Part shown: positions 42,790 to 51,306 of the stretch, in pieces
How positions within the stretch are numbered: the stretch's first letter is position 1
Layout of the letters: every line of letters starts with the position of its first letter
Assembly: GCF_023073715.1 (NCBI RefSeq)
Contig: NZ_JADPKA010000050.1
Span: 1-64,000, forward strand
DNA: 64,000 nucleotides
From: Bradyrhizobium sp. 164
Lineage (GTDB): Bacteria; Pseudomonadota; Alphaproteobacteria; Rhizobiales; Xanthobacteraceae
Reading direction: 5' to 3'
The notes under the pieces: model-generated
The model's database searches: none
What the model saw: the letters and a program-made list of their open reading frames with translations, nothing else
Told to the model about the DNA's origin: nothing
Position numbers and translations under genes: made by a program

Positions 42790-43971
42790 ATGACGACCAA
42801 GAGCTCGTCGCTAAACAAGGTCTTCGCCGACCTTCCCGTCACCATCTTCGAGGCGATGTCGCAGGCCGCGCGCGACAATGCCGCAATCAATCTCGGCCAG
42901 GGTTTTCCTGACGATCCCGGCCCCGAGGACATCCGCCGGGCCGCGGCTGATGCCTCTCTGCACGGCTACAACCAGTACCCCTCGATGATGGGCCTGCCCG
43001 AGCTGCGCCAGGCGATCGCAACCCATTACGGGCACTGGCACGGGCTCAAGCTCGATCCGATGAGCGAAGTGATGGTGACCTCCGGGGGCACCGAGGCGCT
43101 GACCTCGGCAATTCTCGCGGTGGTTCAGCCCGGCGACGAGGTGGTCTGCTTCCAGCCAGTCTATGATTCCTACCTGCCGATCATCCGACAGGCGGGCGGC
43201 ACTCCGCGCCTCGTCCGACTCGAGCCGCCGCACTGGCGGCTGAATGAGGACATGCTGAAAAGCGTCTTCAATTCAAAGACCAAGGCGGTGCTGTTCAACA
43301 ACCCTTTGAATCCCTCCGCGGTGGTGTATCCGCGCGAGGACCTCGAGCTGCTGGCGCGCTACTGCCAGGAGTTCGATGTCATCGCGATCTGCGACGAGGT
43401 CTGGGAGCACGTCACTTTCGACGAGCACAAGCACATCCCGCTGATCACCATCCCCGGCATGCGCGAGCGCACGATCAAGGTCGGCTCGGCCGGCAAAATC
43501 TTCTCGTTGACGGGGTGGAAGATCGGCTTCGTCTGCGCCGCGCCGCCGCTCTTGCGCGTCGCCGCCAAGGTGCACCAGTTCTTGACCTTCACCACCGCGC
43601 CGAACCTCCAGGCCGCCATCGCCTACGGCCTCGGCAAGCCCGACGACTACTTCCTGTCGATGCGCAAGGACCTGACGCGGAGCCGCGACCGTCTCACCAA
43701 AGGGCTGGAGAGCCTCGGTTTTCCTGTGCTGAGGTCGCAAGGCACCTACTTCCTCACGGTCGATCTGTCGCCGCTCGGGCTGAACGAGAGCGACACCGAG
43801 TTCTGCTGGCGGATTGTGAAGGACTACAAGGTGGCGGCGATCCCGGTGTCGGCCTTCTACGAGCAGGACCCGGTGACCTCGGTGGTGCGCTTCTGCTTTG
43901 CCAAGAAGGACGAGACGCTCGACACAGCACTCGAGCGGCTGTCGGATGCGGTGCGCGGGCGCAAGAGGTAG
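42790..43971 (+). CDS. class I/II aminotransferase
   Basis: A 393-residue pyridoxal-phosphate enzyme of fold type I. The PLP lysine is Lys236 in GSAGKIFSLTGWKIG, the block typical of kynurenine, methionine or cysteine-conjugate-type aminotransferases. NNPLNPSAVV (about 170) and ICDEVWEHVTF (about 200) complete the cofactor site. NNPLNPSA has Leu where the common motif has His or other residues, which is acceptable. The substrate cannot be fixed by sequence alone; the rhodanese neighbour would suit a C-S lyase or sulfur amino acid role. The polyamine-binding gene follows 3 bp after the stop. Confidence 0.87.
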   Translation: MTTKSSSLNKVFADLPVTIFEAMSQAARDNAAINLGQGFPDDPGPEDIRRAAADASLHGYNQYPSMMGLPELRQAIATHYGHWHGLKLDPMSEVMVTSGGTEALTSAILAVVQPGDEVVCFQPVYDSYLPIIRQAGGTPRLVRLEPPHWRLNEDMLKSVFNSKTKAVLFNNPLNPSAVVYPREDLELLARYCQEFDVIAICDEVWEHVTFDEHKHIPLITIPGMRERTIKVGSAGKIFSLTGWKIGFVCAAPPLLRVAAKVHQFLTFTTAPNLQAAIAYGLGKPDDYFLSMRKDLTRSRDRLTKGLESLGFPVLRSQGTYFLTVDLSPLGLNESDTEFCWRIVKDYKVAAIPVSAFYEQDPVTSVVRFCFAKKDETLDTALERLSDAVRGRKR

Positions 43972-43974
43972 AAG

Positions 43975-45087
43975 ATGACGAACGTCGGCCGCTTCAGGCT
44001 TTGCTTCGCTCTCGCAATTGCCGCAGCGCTGACGTTGCTCTCCGCCCCTGCAAGTGCGGAGGAACGGGTCGTCAACTTCTACAACTGGTCCAACTACATG
44101 GCGCCGGAGGTCCTTGAGAACTTCACCAAGGAAACCGGCATCAAGGTGGTCTACGACACCTTCGACGCCAACGAGACGCTGGAGACGCGCCTGATGGCCG
44201 GCAAGTCCGGCTACGACGTCGTGGTGCCCACCGCCTATTTCCTGCAGCGCCAGATCAAGGCCAATATTTTCCAGAAGCTCGACAAGTCGATGCTGCCTAA
44301 CTTGGCCAACGCCTGGCCCGTGGTGACCGAACGCCTCGCGATCTATGATCCCGGCAATGTCTACGCCGCCAACTACATGTGGGGTACGACGGGCATCGGC
44401 TACAATGTCGCCAAGGTGAAGCAGATCCTGGGGCCGGATGCGAAGATCGACAGCTGGGACATCGTCTTCAAGCCCGAGAATTTGACCAAGTTCAAAGACT
44501 GCGGGGTGCACATGCTCGACTCCGCCGACGACATCTTTCCGGCAGCGCTGAATTATCTCGGGCTCGATCCGAACTCGACCAACCAGGCGGACCTGGAGAA
44601 GGCTGCCGACGTCGTGGCAAAAGTCCGCCCGTCCGTGCGCAAGTTTCACTCCTCCGAATACTTAAGCGCGCTCGCTACCGGCGAGATCTGCTTCGTGGTC
44701 GGCTGGTCCGGCGACATCATGCAGGCCCGCGCCCGCGCTGCGGAGGCCAAGAGTGGCATCGAGATCGGCTATGCCATTCCGAAAGAGGGTGCGCAGATGT
44801 TCTTCGACAATCTCGCGATCCTCGCGGATGCCAAGAACGTCAAGGAGGCCTACGAGCTGATCAACTATCTCTACCGCCCCGATGTTGCCGCCAAGAACTC
44901 GGACTTCCTGTCCTACGCCAACGGCAACCTCGCCAGCCAGAAACTGGTCAACCCAAAGATTTTGAACGACAAGAACATCTATCCGGACGAGGCGACGCTT
45001 TCGAAGCTCTTCGTCATCACCGCGCGCGAGCCGGCGACGCAGCGCATCATCAATAGACTCTGGACCAAGGTGAAGACGGGGCGGTGA
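43975..45087 (+). CDS. polyamine-type periplasmic binding protein
   Basis: A 370-residue exported binding protein of the spermidine/putrescine (PotD/PotF) class. The signal peptide (to about residue 28, ending APASAEE) is followed by RVVNFYNWSNYMAPEVLENF and LMAGKSGYDVVVPTAYFLQRQI, which are PotF hallmarks, and YNVAKVKQIL. It probably captures putrescine or spermidine for an ABC importer. No permease or ATPase gene is adjacent, so it is an orphan receptor here or serves a transporter elsewhere. It begins 3 bp after the aminotransferase stop. Confidence 0.88.
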   Translation: MTNVGRFRLCFALAIAAALTLLSAPASAEERVVNFYNWSNYMAPEVLENFTKETGIKVVYDTFDANETLETRLMAGKSGYDVVVPTAYFLQRQIKANIFQKLDKSMLPNLANAWPVVTERLAIYDPGNVYAANYMWGTTGIGYNVAKVKQILGPDAKIDSWDIVFKPENLTKFKDCGVHMLDSADDIFPAALNYLGLDPNSTNQADLEKAADVVAKVRPSVRKFHSSEYLSALATGEICFVVGWSGDIMQARARAAEAKSGIEIGYAIPKEGAQMFFDNLAILADAKNVKEAYELINYLYRPDVAAKNSDFLSYANGNLASQKLVNPKILNDKNIYPDEATLSKLFVITAREPATQRIINRLWTKVKTGR

Positions 45088-45100
45088 GGAGCACACCCGT

Positions 45101-45183
45101 CATTGCGAGGAGCGAAGCGAAGCAATCCAGAATCTCTCCGCGGAGGCACTCTGGATTGAATCGTCGCTTCGCTCCTCGCAATG
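45101..45183. repeat. palindromic intergenic repeat
   Basis: Left arm CATTGCGAGGAGCGAAGCGA (45101-45120) and a right arm (45151-45183) ending TCGCTCCTCGCAATG are near-perfect complements, with a GC-rich centre that also pairs (CAATCCAG / CTGGATTG). From memory this element is widespread between Bradyrhizobium genes. It separates the convergent polyamine-binding and lpxXL genes and could end both transcripts. Confidence 0.75.
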
Positions 45184-45192
45184 GCGGCGTAA

Positions 45193-46125
45193 CTACCGCC
45201 ACCTTCTATGCAGCCACAGCCATTGCTCCGGATGCTCGCGCACCCAGCTTTCCACCACGCTCGTGATCGCCTGGGTCGTGCCCTGGATGTCGATCTTGCC
45301 GTCGGCATCGCGCACCGGCTTGATCTCTTCGGTGAGCTCGCCGCGAAAGCGGCCGTCGGGCAGGCGGATGATGCGCACACCGTGGATCGGGCACTCGACC
45401 TGGCGCAAGAGGCGCGCCAGCATCGGGTTGGCGCGGGTCTTGCGGCCGAAGAAGGTGACCTCGACGCCGGCCGTCAGATATTGATCGATCAGCATCGCGA
45501 CGTGCTTGCCGTCCTTGAGCGCCTGCGCGAGCCGCAGCGGCGCGTCGCGGCCTGCCGGGATCAACGTGCCCATGTTGACTTGGCGCATCTCCTGGATGAT
45601 GCGGTCGGCGGAGGCGATGTTCGGTCGGCGATAGAGGATCGCAGTATCCAGCCCATGCGCGACGGCGGCGAGCGCCGGCAATTCCCAATTGGCCAGATGC
45701 GCGGCGAAGATCAGCGCCGGCTTGCCATCGTCGCGGATCTGGTCGAACAGCTCGATGCTGCGCGGCGACAATTCGATCCGGCTCTTCTCGGGGTGATCGC
45801 GGTCGTAGTCCCAGACATGGTCGATATGGGCGAACTCGGCGCCGACGCGGCCGAGATTGTCCCAGACGCCCATCAGGATCTGTTCGATCTCCTCTGGCGA
45901 CTTCTCCGGAAATGCCGCAGTGAGGTTGGCGCGGCCGATGCGATGCTCGCGCAGACGCGGGCCGATGAGCTTTACGACGCGCGCGAAAAAGTCCGAAGTC
46001 TTGACCGGATCGAAATAGCGCGTGGTGCGCAGCAAGCCGACAGTCGCGGCGCCGATCAAGCTGCCGCCGAGCGATTTGGCAGCCTCCCGCGCGCGGGCCT
46101 TCGTGCTCGCAGTCAGCAGTGCCAT
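45193..46125 (-). CDS. lpxXL: lipid A acyltransferase for very-long-chain fatty acid (LpxXL)
   Basis: A 310-residue LpxL/HtrB-family acyltransferase that, in rhizobia, adds a 27-hydroxy-octacosanoate-type chain from AcpXL onto lipid A. The catalytic HX4E motif is His143-Glu148 (AAHLANWE). There is a weak hydrophobic N-terminal helix anchoring it to the inner membrane. It is the last gene of the acpXL-fabZ-fabF2-fabF1 cluster, 8 bp after fabF1, which supports LpxXL rather than an ordinary lauroyl transferase. Confidence 0.9.
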   Translation of the reverse strand: MALLTASTKARAREAAKSLGGSLIGAATVGLLRTTRYFDPVKTSDFFARVVKLIGPRLREHRIGRANLTAAFPEKSPEEIEQILMGVWDNLGRVGAEFAHIDHVWDYDRDHPEKSRIELSPRSIELFDQIRDDGKPALIFAAHLANWELPALAAVAHGLDTAILYRRPNIASADRIIQEMRQVNMGTLIPAGRDAPLRLAQALKDGKHVAMLIDQYLTAGVEVTFFGRKTRANPMLARLLRQVECPIHGVRIIRLPDGRFRGELTEEIKPVRDADGKIDIQGTTQAITSVVESWVREHPEQWLWLHRRWR

Positions 46126-46133
46126 GCGTCCGG

Positions 46134-47411
46134 TCAGGCCGGTTCGCGGGTCAGGATCAGCGAGGCGTTCTGGCCACCGAAGCCGAACGAGTTCGACATC
46201 ACCGCGGTGACGCGGGCATCGCGGGCCTTGTTGCCGACGACATCGAACAGGATCGTCGGATCCGGGGTCTCGTAGTTGATCGTCGGCGGGATACGCTGAT
46301 GCTCGAGCGTGAGCAGCGAGAAGATCGCCTCGACCGCACCGGCGGCCGAGATGGTGTGGCCGACCATCGACTTATTAGAGGTGACCGGAATCTTCTGCGC
46401 GAGCTCGCCGAACACTGCCGACGTCGTGTTGAACTCCATCTTGTCGTTTTCGGGCGTCGCGGTACCGTGCGCGTTGATGTGGTCGATCTGGTCCGGCGTC
46501 ATGCCGGCATCGGCCAGCGTCTTGTTCATGCAGCCGATGATCGGCTTGCCGTCGGGCGAGGAGCGGGTGCGATGGAAGGAATCGGTGAGCTCGCCGCAGC
46601 CGGCGATCACGCCGAGGATCTTTGCGCCGCGCGCGGTCGCCGCCTTGTAGCTTTCCAGCACGAGCGCGCCGGCGCCTTCGGCCATGACGAAGCCATCGCG
46701 GTTCTTGGAGAAGGGGCGGGAGGCCGCCTGCGGCGGATCGTTCTGGGTCGAGAGCGCCGAGAGTAGCGAGAAGCGCACCAGCGCCTCCGGATTGACGGTA
46801 CCGTCGGTCGCGACGCACAGCGCAGCGTCGGTCTCGCCACGCCGGATCGCCTCGACGCCGAGCTGGATCGAGGTCGCGCCCGACGCGCAGGCCGTCGATA
46901 GTGAGATCGGCGAACCCTTGGTGCCGAAAGTCTCGGCGAGATGCGCGGCGACCGAGCCGAACATGAAGCGGTGATGATAGTCGCTGTACTTGCCGCCGCC
47001 GGAGATGCGCAGGAGGTCGTCGTAGTTGAAGTCGGTCTTTCCGACGGCGCGGCCAAGCTCGCGCCGCTGCGGCCATTCGACCTCGACCGGCGCGACTGCG
47101 AGGAAGAGGGGACCGGGGAAATCCTCCTTGGCGCCGATGCCGGCCTGCTCGAGCGCTTCCTCCGTCACCAGCTCCGCCATCCGCTCGGAGAGGCCGGTGG
47201 AGGAGAACGGATCGACGCTGACGAAATCCACCGTACCAGCCATCGTGGTCTTCAGGCCGTCGACCGGAAAACGCGTGATAGTGCGGATGCCGGATTCGCC
47301 GGCGACCAGCTTCGCCCAATTGTCGGCCTTGCCGGCGCCGAGCGAGGTCATGATGCCCATGCCGGTGACGACGACGACGGGACGGCCGAATTTGTCGCGT
47401 GGTGCAGTCAT
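46134..47411 (-). CDS. fabF1XL: beta-ketoacyl-ACP synthase of the VLCFA pathway
   Basis: Condenses acyl-AcpXL with malonyl-ACP to lengthen the very-long-chain lipid A acyl group. The 425-residue thiolase-fold protein has the full catalytic set: Cys175 (STACASG), His315 (NAHGTATPEND), Lys347 and His352 (NKSMVGHT). It is therefore the active member of the pair. It lies 14 bp after fabF2 and 8 bp before lpxXL. An adh (alcohol dehydrogenase) gene found at this point in Sinorhizobium is absent. Confidence 0.92.
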   Translation of the reverse strand: MTAPRDKFGRPVVVVTGMGIMTSLGAGKADNWAKLVAGESGIRTITRFPVDGLKTTMAGTVDFVSVDPFSSTGLSERMAELVTEEALEQAGIGAKEDFPGPLFLAVAPVEVEWPQRRELGRAVGKTDFNYDDLLRISGGGKYSDYHHRFMFGSVAAHLAETFGTKGSPISLSTACASGATSIQLGVEAIRRGETDAALCVATDGTVNPEALVRFSLLSALSTQNDPPQAASRPFSKNRDGFVMAEGAGALVLESYKAATARGAKILGVIAGCGELTDSFHRTRSSPDGKPIIGCMNKTLADAGMTPDQIDHINAHGTATPENDKMEFNTTSAVFGELAQKIPVTSNKSMVGHTISAAGAVEAIFSLLTLEHQRIPPTINYETPDPTILFDVVGNKARDARVTAVMSNSFGFGGQNASLILTREPA

Positions 47412-47425
47412 TTCGACCCCCTGAG

Positions 47426-48634
47426 CTAGCTCACTGCCTCGATCAGCGCCATGCCTTCGCCGCGCCAGTGTCCGGCCCCTATCACCACGATCTGGGTGGG
47501 CGCGCCCTGCATTTCAATCTCGGTCCCGGTGGAATCATTCGGCGGGAACAATGCACCGCGCGAGATCGACAGTGCGGCCAGGGCAATTCCGAGCGGGAAT
47601 TGCGTTTCCATGGTGTGGCCGAACATGGTGCCGGTCGAGCGCACCGGCAGATCCGCATGGCCCCTCAGGAAGCTGCGCTCTTCCGAGGTCGCGGGCTCGG
47701 CGCCGGTCGCGCCTGATATGATCGCGGCCTTGCCCTCGCGCTTGGGCAGCTTTTCCCAAAGCTTCTCCAGCGTCGAGGCCATGTCGCCAGGCTGCTTGCG
47801 GCGGGCAAGGTCGGCGACGACGCTGGTGAGCTTGGCGAACGGCTTTGCGCCGCGCGCCTCTGCATGCGCCTTCGACTCCAGTACCAGGAAGGCGCCGGCC
47901 GAACCGAGCGCGAAGCCGGGACGGTCCTTGCGCGCCCACACCGGAGCGAACTTGTCCTTCAGGTTGAAGTCGCCGAATTCGTAGAGGACCATCAGGTCCT
48001 TGCGTTCGCCATTGTGCGAGCCACCGACCAGCGCAATGTCGCTCTCACCCGAGGCGATGCGCGCGAGCGCAATGCGGGCGGCGTCCGCGCCCGCGACCTC
48101 TTCGCCCATGAAGGTGCGCGAAGTGCCGCCGAGACCATGGACGATGGCGATGTTGCCGGCGAGCAGGTTGGAGAGCTGGGCCAGGAACAACGTCGGCCGC
48201 AGGTCGCTCATCAGCCGTTCGTTGAGGAAGCCGGGGGCGTTGGCGCCCTTGGCCTCGGCCGTGAGCACACCGGTGTCGACGTTGAGATCGCGCTCGCCGC
48301 CGCCTGCGGCCACCACCATGTCAATCTTCGACAGGATATCCTTGTTGCCCTTGATCCCGGCGGAATCGAGCGCCAGGCCCGCGGCATAGGTGCCAATACG
48401 CTGCCAGGCTTCCATCTGGCGCTGGTCGCCCTTCTTCGGAATCTGGCTGTCGAAAGAGACCGGCATCAAGGGATGCACGATGTAGGGCGCAAAGCCCTTC
48501 TCGTCGACATTGATGCGCTTCTCCTGGAGCGCAGCCCAGTTGGCGTCGAGCCCCTCGCCGAGCGAGGTGGCAAGTCCAATGCCGGTGATCCAGACTTCCG
48601 TCTGGGCGGGCTTCGTCGCGAAGGTGTCGGTCAT
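47426..48634 (-). CDS. fabF2XL: beta-ketoacyl synthase homologue lacking catalytic residues
   Basis: A 402-residue thiolase-fold protein of the ketosynthase family without a single cysteine. At the nucleophile position it has Glu179 (MGEEVAGADA aligned with STACASGA of FabF1), and the first catalytic His is Ala309 (SGATGAEP against NAHGTATP). Only the last His (His340 in MFGHT) remains. This pattern matches a chain-length-factor-like partner that pairs with an active ketosynthase. The stop is 14 bp before fabF1, and the start overlaps the fabZ stop by 4 bp. Confidence 0.88.
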   Translation of the reverse strand: MTDTFATKPAQTEVWITGIGLATSLGEGLDANWAALQEKRINVDEKGFAPYIVHPLMPVSFDSQIPKKGDQRQMEAWQRIGTYAAGLALDSAGIKGNKDILSKIDMVVAAGGGERDLNVDTGVLTAEAKGANAPGFLNERLMSDLRPTLFLAQLSNLLAGNIAIVHGLGGTSRTFMGEEVAGADAARIALARIASGESDIALVGGSHNGERKDLMVLYEFGDFNLKDKFAPVWARKDRPGFALGSAGAFLVLESKAHAEARGAKPFAKLTSVVADLARRKQPGDMASTLEKLWEKLPKREGKAAIISGATGAEPATSEERSFLRGHADLPVRSTGTMFGHTMETQFPLGIALAALSISRGALFPPNDSTGTEIEMQGAPTQIVVIGAGHWRGEGMALIEAVS

Positions 48635-49101
48635 GGCGAAACGGCCTGTTGCGGAAAGCCGACGCGTTTGGCGATTGCGTCCATGTGTCCGCGCATATCC
48701 GCATTGGGAAAGGGAATCTGCGTGAAGGTGAGCGTCGAATTCGCGCGCAGCTTGCCGCCGACCCGGATCTTGGCTTCGGTGACCGCGTAACCCGAGCCTT
48801 GATGGGACAGGGTCGCCTCGATGCTCATGACATCACCGGGGTAGACCGAGCCGCGGACCTTGGCCTCCTTCACGGCGGCGAGGATCGGCATGCGCTCGAA
48901 CTTCAGCACGCCGAGCTGAAGCCAGCCCGAAGCCTGCGCCATCGATTCGATCAGGAGCACGCCGGGCATCAGCGGATAGCCCGGGAAGTGTCCCTCGAAG
49001 ATGGTGCTTGCGTTCGGAACCTGGGCCTCGACGACAATCGTCTTCTCGTCGACGTTTAAGTCGACGATCCGATCGATCATGTGGAAGTATTCGAGTTGCA
49101 T
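48631..49101 (-). CDS. fabZXL: 3-hydroxyacyl-ACP dehydratase of the VLCFA pathway
   Basis: Dehydrates 3-hydroxyacyl-ACP during very-long-chain acyl elongation. The 156-residue hotdog-fold protein has the FabZ signature EGHFPGYPLMPGVLLIESMAQ split here as GHFPGYP then MPGVLLIE, with catalytic His38 and Glu52. The C-terminus is extended compared with housekeeping FabZ. Its stop overlaps the fabF2 start by 4 bp and its start is 10 bp from the acpXL stop, so it is fully embedded in the operon. Confidence 0.93.
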   Translation of the reverse strand: MQLEYFHMIDRIVDLNVDEKTIVVEAQVPNASTIFEGHFPGYPLMPGVLLIESMAQASGWLQLGVLKFERMPILAAVKEAKVRGSVYPGDVMSIEATLSHQGSGYAVTEAKIRVGGKLRANSTLTFTQIPFPNADMRGHMDAIAKRVGFPQQAVSP

Positions 49102-49111
49102 GGCCGCGCGC

Positions 49112-49399
49112 TTAGGCGCCCGCGCCCTTGGCCGCGACGAGCTCGTCGATGCGCGCGCACAGGTTCTTCAGCACGAAATACTGCTCGGTGGTCGCCTTGC
49201 CGTCGTTGACCTCCTGGGTCCACTTTTCAAGCGGCAGCTTGATGCCGAACTGCTTGTCGATCGCGAACGCGATATCAAGAAAATCGAGGCTGTCGATGCC
49301 GAGATCATCTATGGCATGGCTATCCGGCGTGATCGTGTCGCGCGGGATGTCGCAGGTTTCAGCGATGATCGTGGCGACCTGATCGAATGTGGAAGACAT
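49112..49399 (-). CDS. acpXL: acyl carrier protein AcpXL
   Basis: The dedicated acyl carrier protein for very-long-chain (C28) fatty acids of rhizobial lipid A. The 95-residue sequence has the phosphopantetheine site Ser37 in DDLGIDSLDFLDIAF. It carries the longer C-terminal half (residues 60-95) typical of AcpXL, not of ordinary ACP. The start was moved to MSSTFDQV; the longer frame upstream does not resemble ACP. It is the first gene of the operon. Confidence 0.94.
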   Translation of the reverse strand: MSSTFDQVATIIAETCDIPRDTITPDSHAIDDLGIDSLDFLDIAFAIDKQFGIKLPLEKWTQEVNDGKATTEQYFVLKNLCARIDELVAAKGAGA

Positions 49400-49619
49400 C
49401 ACTAAGCCTTTGATATATTGCAGGTATTTGTCAGATTCCAGAGTGGCACGGTGGGTGGGCATCGCGCCCCTGATGACGCCCTCAAACCCCCCTCTGGCCG
49501 GGTCGAAAGCCCGTATATCGGAGCGCCGCCCTGAGTTCAATGGAGCCGGCCAGGCGCGGAGACAGGGCTGGGGATGCCCGCCACGGGCCGTCCAGTGAGG
49601 GACCGCCGGCAAGGCGCGC

Positions 49620-49961
49620 CTAGATGTGCGGCGTCGTGATCTTGACGCAGTCGCGGCGGCCCATCAGCACGCAATCCTGAGTCCGGCGCAGGTCGGCAAT
49701 ACTCACGGCGAGCCAAATCCCGATCGCGGTCAGCGCGATGGTGAAGGCGAGCGCCGCGATATTGGCGAGCATGCGGTGGCGGAAATCGTCCGGTCCGGTG
49801 CGGGGCTGCTCGTAGCGCGATAGGTCGAGCGGCTCCGGCGCCGCGCGCAATGACTGCACGGTGCCGCTGCCCCGGCGAACCATGGCGGAAGGCGAGGTGC
49901 GCGGCCTGAATTGGAGCACCCGGTGCTCGTCATCAGAGCTTATGGGCCGCTGGCTTTTCAT
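49620..49961 (-). CDS. small single-pass membrane protein
   Basis: A 113-residue protein: a disordered basic/polar N-terminus (MKSQRPISSDDEHRVLQFRP, to about residue 65), then one hydrophobic helix (about 70-90, MLANIAALAFTIALTAIGIWLAV) and a short tail with two cysteines (QDCVLMGRRDCVKI). No family is recognised. The start is the ATG at 49961; the frame extends further upstream without a ribosome site. It is divergent from the ParB-like gene. Confidence 0.65.
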   Translation of the reverse strand: MKSQRPISSDDEHRVLQFRPRTSPSAMVRRGSGTVQSLRAAPEPLDLSRYEQPRTGPDDFRHRMLANIAALAFTIALTAIGIWLAVSIADLRRTQDCVLMGRRDCVKITTPHI

Positions 49962-50280
49962 AGGGCAGGGGATCACTCCGAAGCAGCGATTTTTAAATAG
50001 CATACGTGATGAGCGCGTTGCAGAAAATCTTCTCAACGCCCAGATGCATTTCCTATTCGCACTATTTTGCATAGCGCGCCGCCAAGCGTCACGAGCCGGC
50101 CGTAAAGTGGTCAAGAATATGCGGTTGCGTTGCAATATTGGCCGGGGAACTCACGCGTGCTCTCGTCCACATCGGCTTGTGATCTGCGCGTGCAGCCCAA
50201 CGCCTTTGCCGTCGCTGGGGCGATGGCATAGTCCAGGGAACCTGTTCCGCCAATCGCAACCAAGTGAGAGACCGTTCGAG
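49962..50280. other. 319-bp gap between divergent genes
   Basis: The sequence from the start of the 113-aa membrane protein to the ParB-like ATG has no supportable gene: the long plus-strand frame through it merges into the ParB-like gene without start signals. It presumably holds two divergent promoters. I saw no clear operator. Confidence 0.5.
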
Positions 50281-50904
50281 ATGACAAATACGCGCGAGCC
50301 GAGAGTGCACCCGGTCCCCATCCTGTCGCTGCGGCCGACGCAGATGACGGTCGGCATGCGCGAGGTCAAGGAGAAGCGCAAGCGCTGGCGCGAGCACGAC
50401 AAGAAGAAGCAGGCCGACCTGCTCGGCAAGCACATGATCCCCGTCGTCTACGGCCCGGACCAGCGCTATTACGTGATCGATCATCATCATCTCGGCCGCG
50501 CATTGCACGACGAGGGCATCAAGGAGGTGCTGGTCACCATCGTCGGCGACCTCAGAATGGTCGAGCGCGAGGCGTTCTGGGGCGTCCTGGACAACAAGCG
50601 CTGGGTCTATCCCTACGACGCCAAGGGCGAAAGGCGGCCGTTCCGGGACCTGCCGAAATCGGTGGCCCACCTCAAGGATGACCCGTTCCGCAGCCTCGCC
50701 GGCGAGCTCCGCCGCATCGGCGGCTTCGCCAAGGATACGACGCCATTCTCCGAATTCCTGTGGGCCGACTATCTGCGCCGAAAACTCTCGCGCAAGCTGG
50801 TCGATGCCGATTTCGACAAGGCGCTCGAGAAGGCCATGTCCTCGGCTAGAAGCAAGGATGCGATCTATCTGCCCGGCTGGTGCGGGCCGGCGGACGAGGA
50901 TTAG
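50281..50904 (+). CDS. ParB-like protein (ParBc_2-type domain)
   Basis: A 207-residue protein of the ParB/sulfiredoxin-like fold. The landmarks are PVPILSLRPTQMTVGMREVKEKR, then IPVVYGPDQRYYVIDHHHLGRALHDEGIKEV with the HHH box (about residues 60-70). It lacks a helix-turn-helix CTP-ParB domain and no parA is nearby, so it is not the chromosome-segregation ParB. The family's role is undefined; the His-rich fold suggests a nuclease- or phosphatase-like site. The start is ATG 50281 rather than the far-upstream frame. Confidence 0.78.
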   Translation: MTNTREPRVHPVPILSLRPTQMTVGMREVKEKRKRWREHDKKKQADLLGKHMIPVVYGPDQRYYVIDHHHLGRALHDEGIKEVLVTIVGDLRMVEREAFWGVLDNKRWVYPYDAKGERRPFRDLPKSVAHLKDDPFRSLAGELRRIGGFAKDTTPFSEFLWADYLRRKLSRKLVDADFDKALEKAMSSARSKDAIYLPGWCGPADED

Positions 50905-51039
50905 AGGCACATGGATACTGCACCGCAATCCGACCTCATCACAGCCTCTTGAGCGAAATCATTTTCCGCCCGCATGAAGCGGTCCTGAAATAGAGCCGTC
51001 CCATCCTTTGGGGCAATCGGGCTCACACGGGAGGCAAGA

Positions 51040-51189
51040 ATGCGCCGTCTGGTTTTCGCTGTTGCCCTGCTCGCCCTTGCGTCAGCGGGGGTTTCGGCCT
51101 CGTTTGCGGCAGTTCACCATGCCAAGACATTGACGTTGACGTTTGCCGAGCGCTTTGCTCCGGCACTCGAGTTGATGGCAAAGCGCTAG
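51040..51189 (+). CDS. 49-aa secreted peptide
   Basis: A short ORF with a good ribosome site (GGGAGG, 5 nt before the ATG) and an N-terminal signal-peptide-like segment MRRLVFAVALLALASAGVSA, ending near Ala22-Ala24. About 25 mature residues follow (HHAKTLTLTFAERFAPALELM). No family is recognised. It lies between the ParB-like and mgtC genes. The signal-like N-terminus and the ribosome site are the evidence for translation. Confidence 0.5.
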   Translation: MRRLVFAVALLALASAGVSASFAAVHHAKTLTLTFAERFAPALELMAKR

Positions 51190-51306
51190 CGGCATAGCGC
51201 TTCGTAGCCGCACGCAATGCATCACCGCGACCCCTGCTCGTACGGAGTCGCTGGACCCTGCGGCGGAAGGTGAGCGCGCGGCGAGCGCACGGCGAGCCGA
51301 AAGCGC

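Noticed and set aside
43273..44649. 458-codon minus-strand frame across the aminotransferase and polyamine receptor
   Set aside because: Runs antisense across two well-supported genes and has no start signal.
50281..50904. Chromosome partition gene parB
   Set aside because: No parA, no CTP-binding GERRxR motif, no helix-turn-helix domain and no parS-like sites were seen; the domain is a different ParB-like type.
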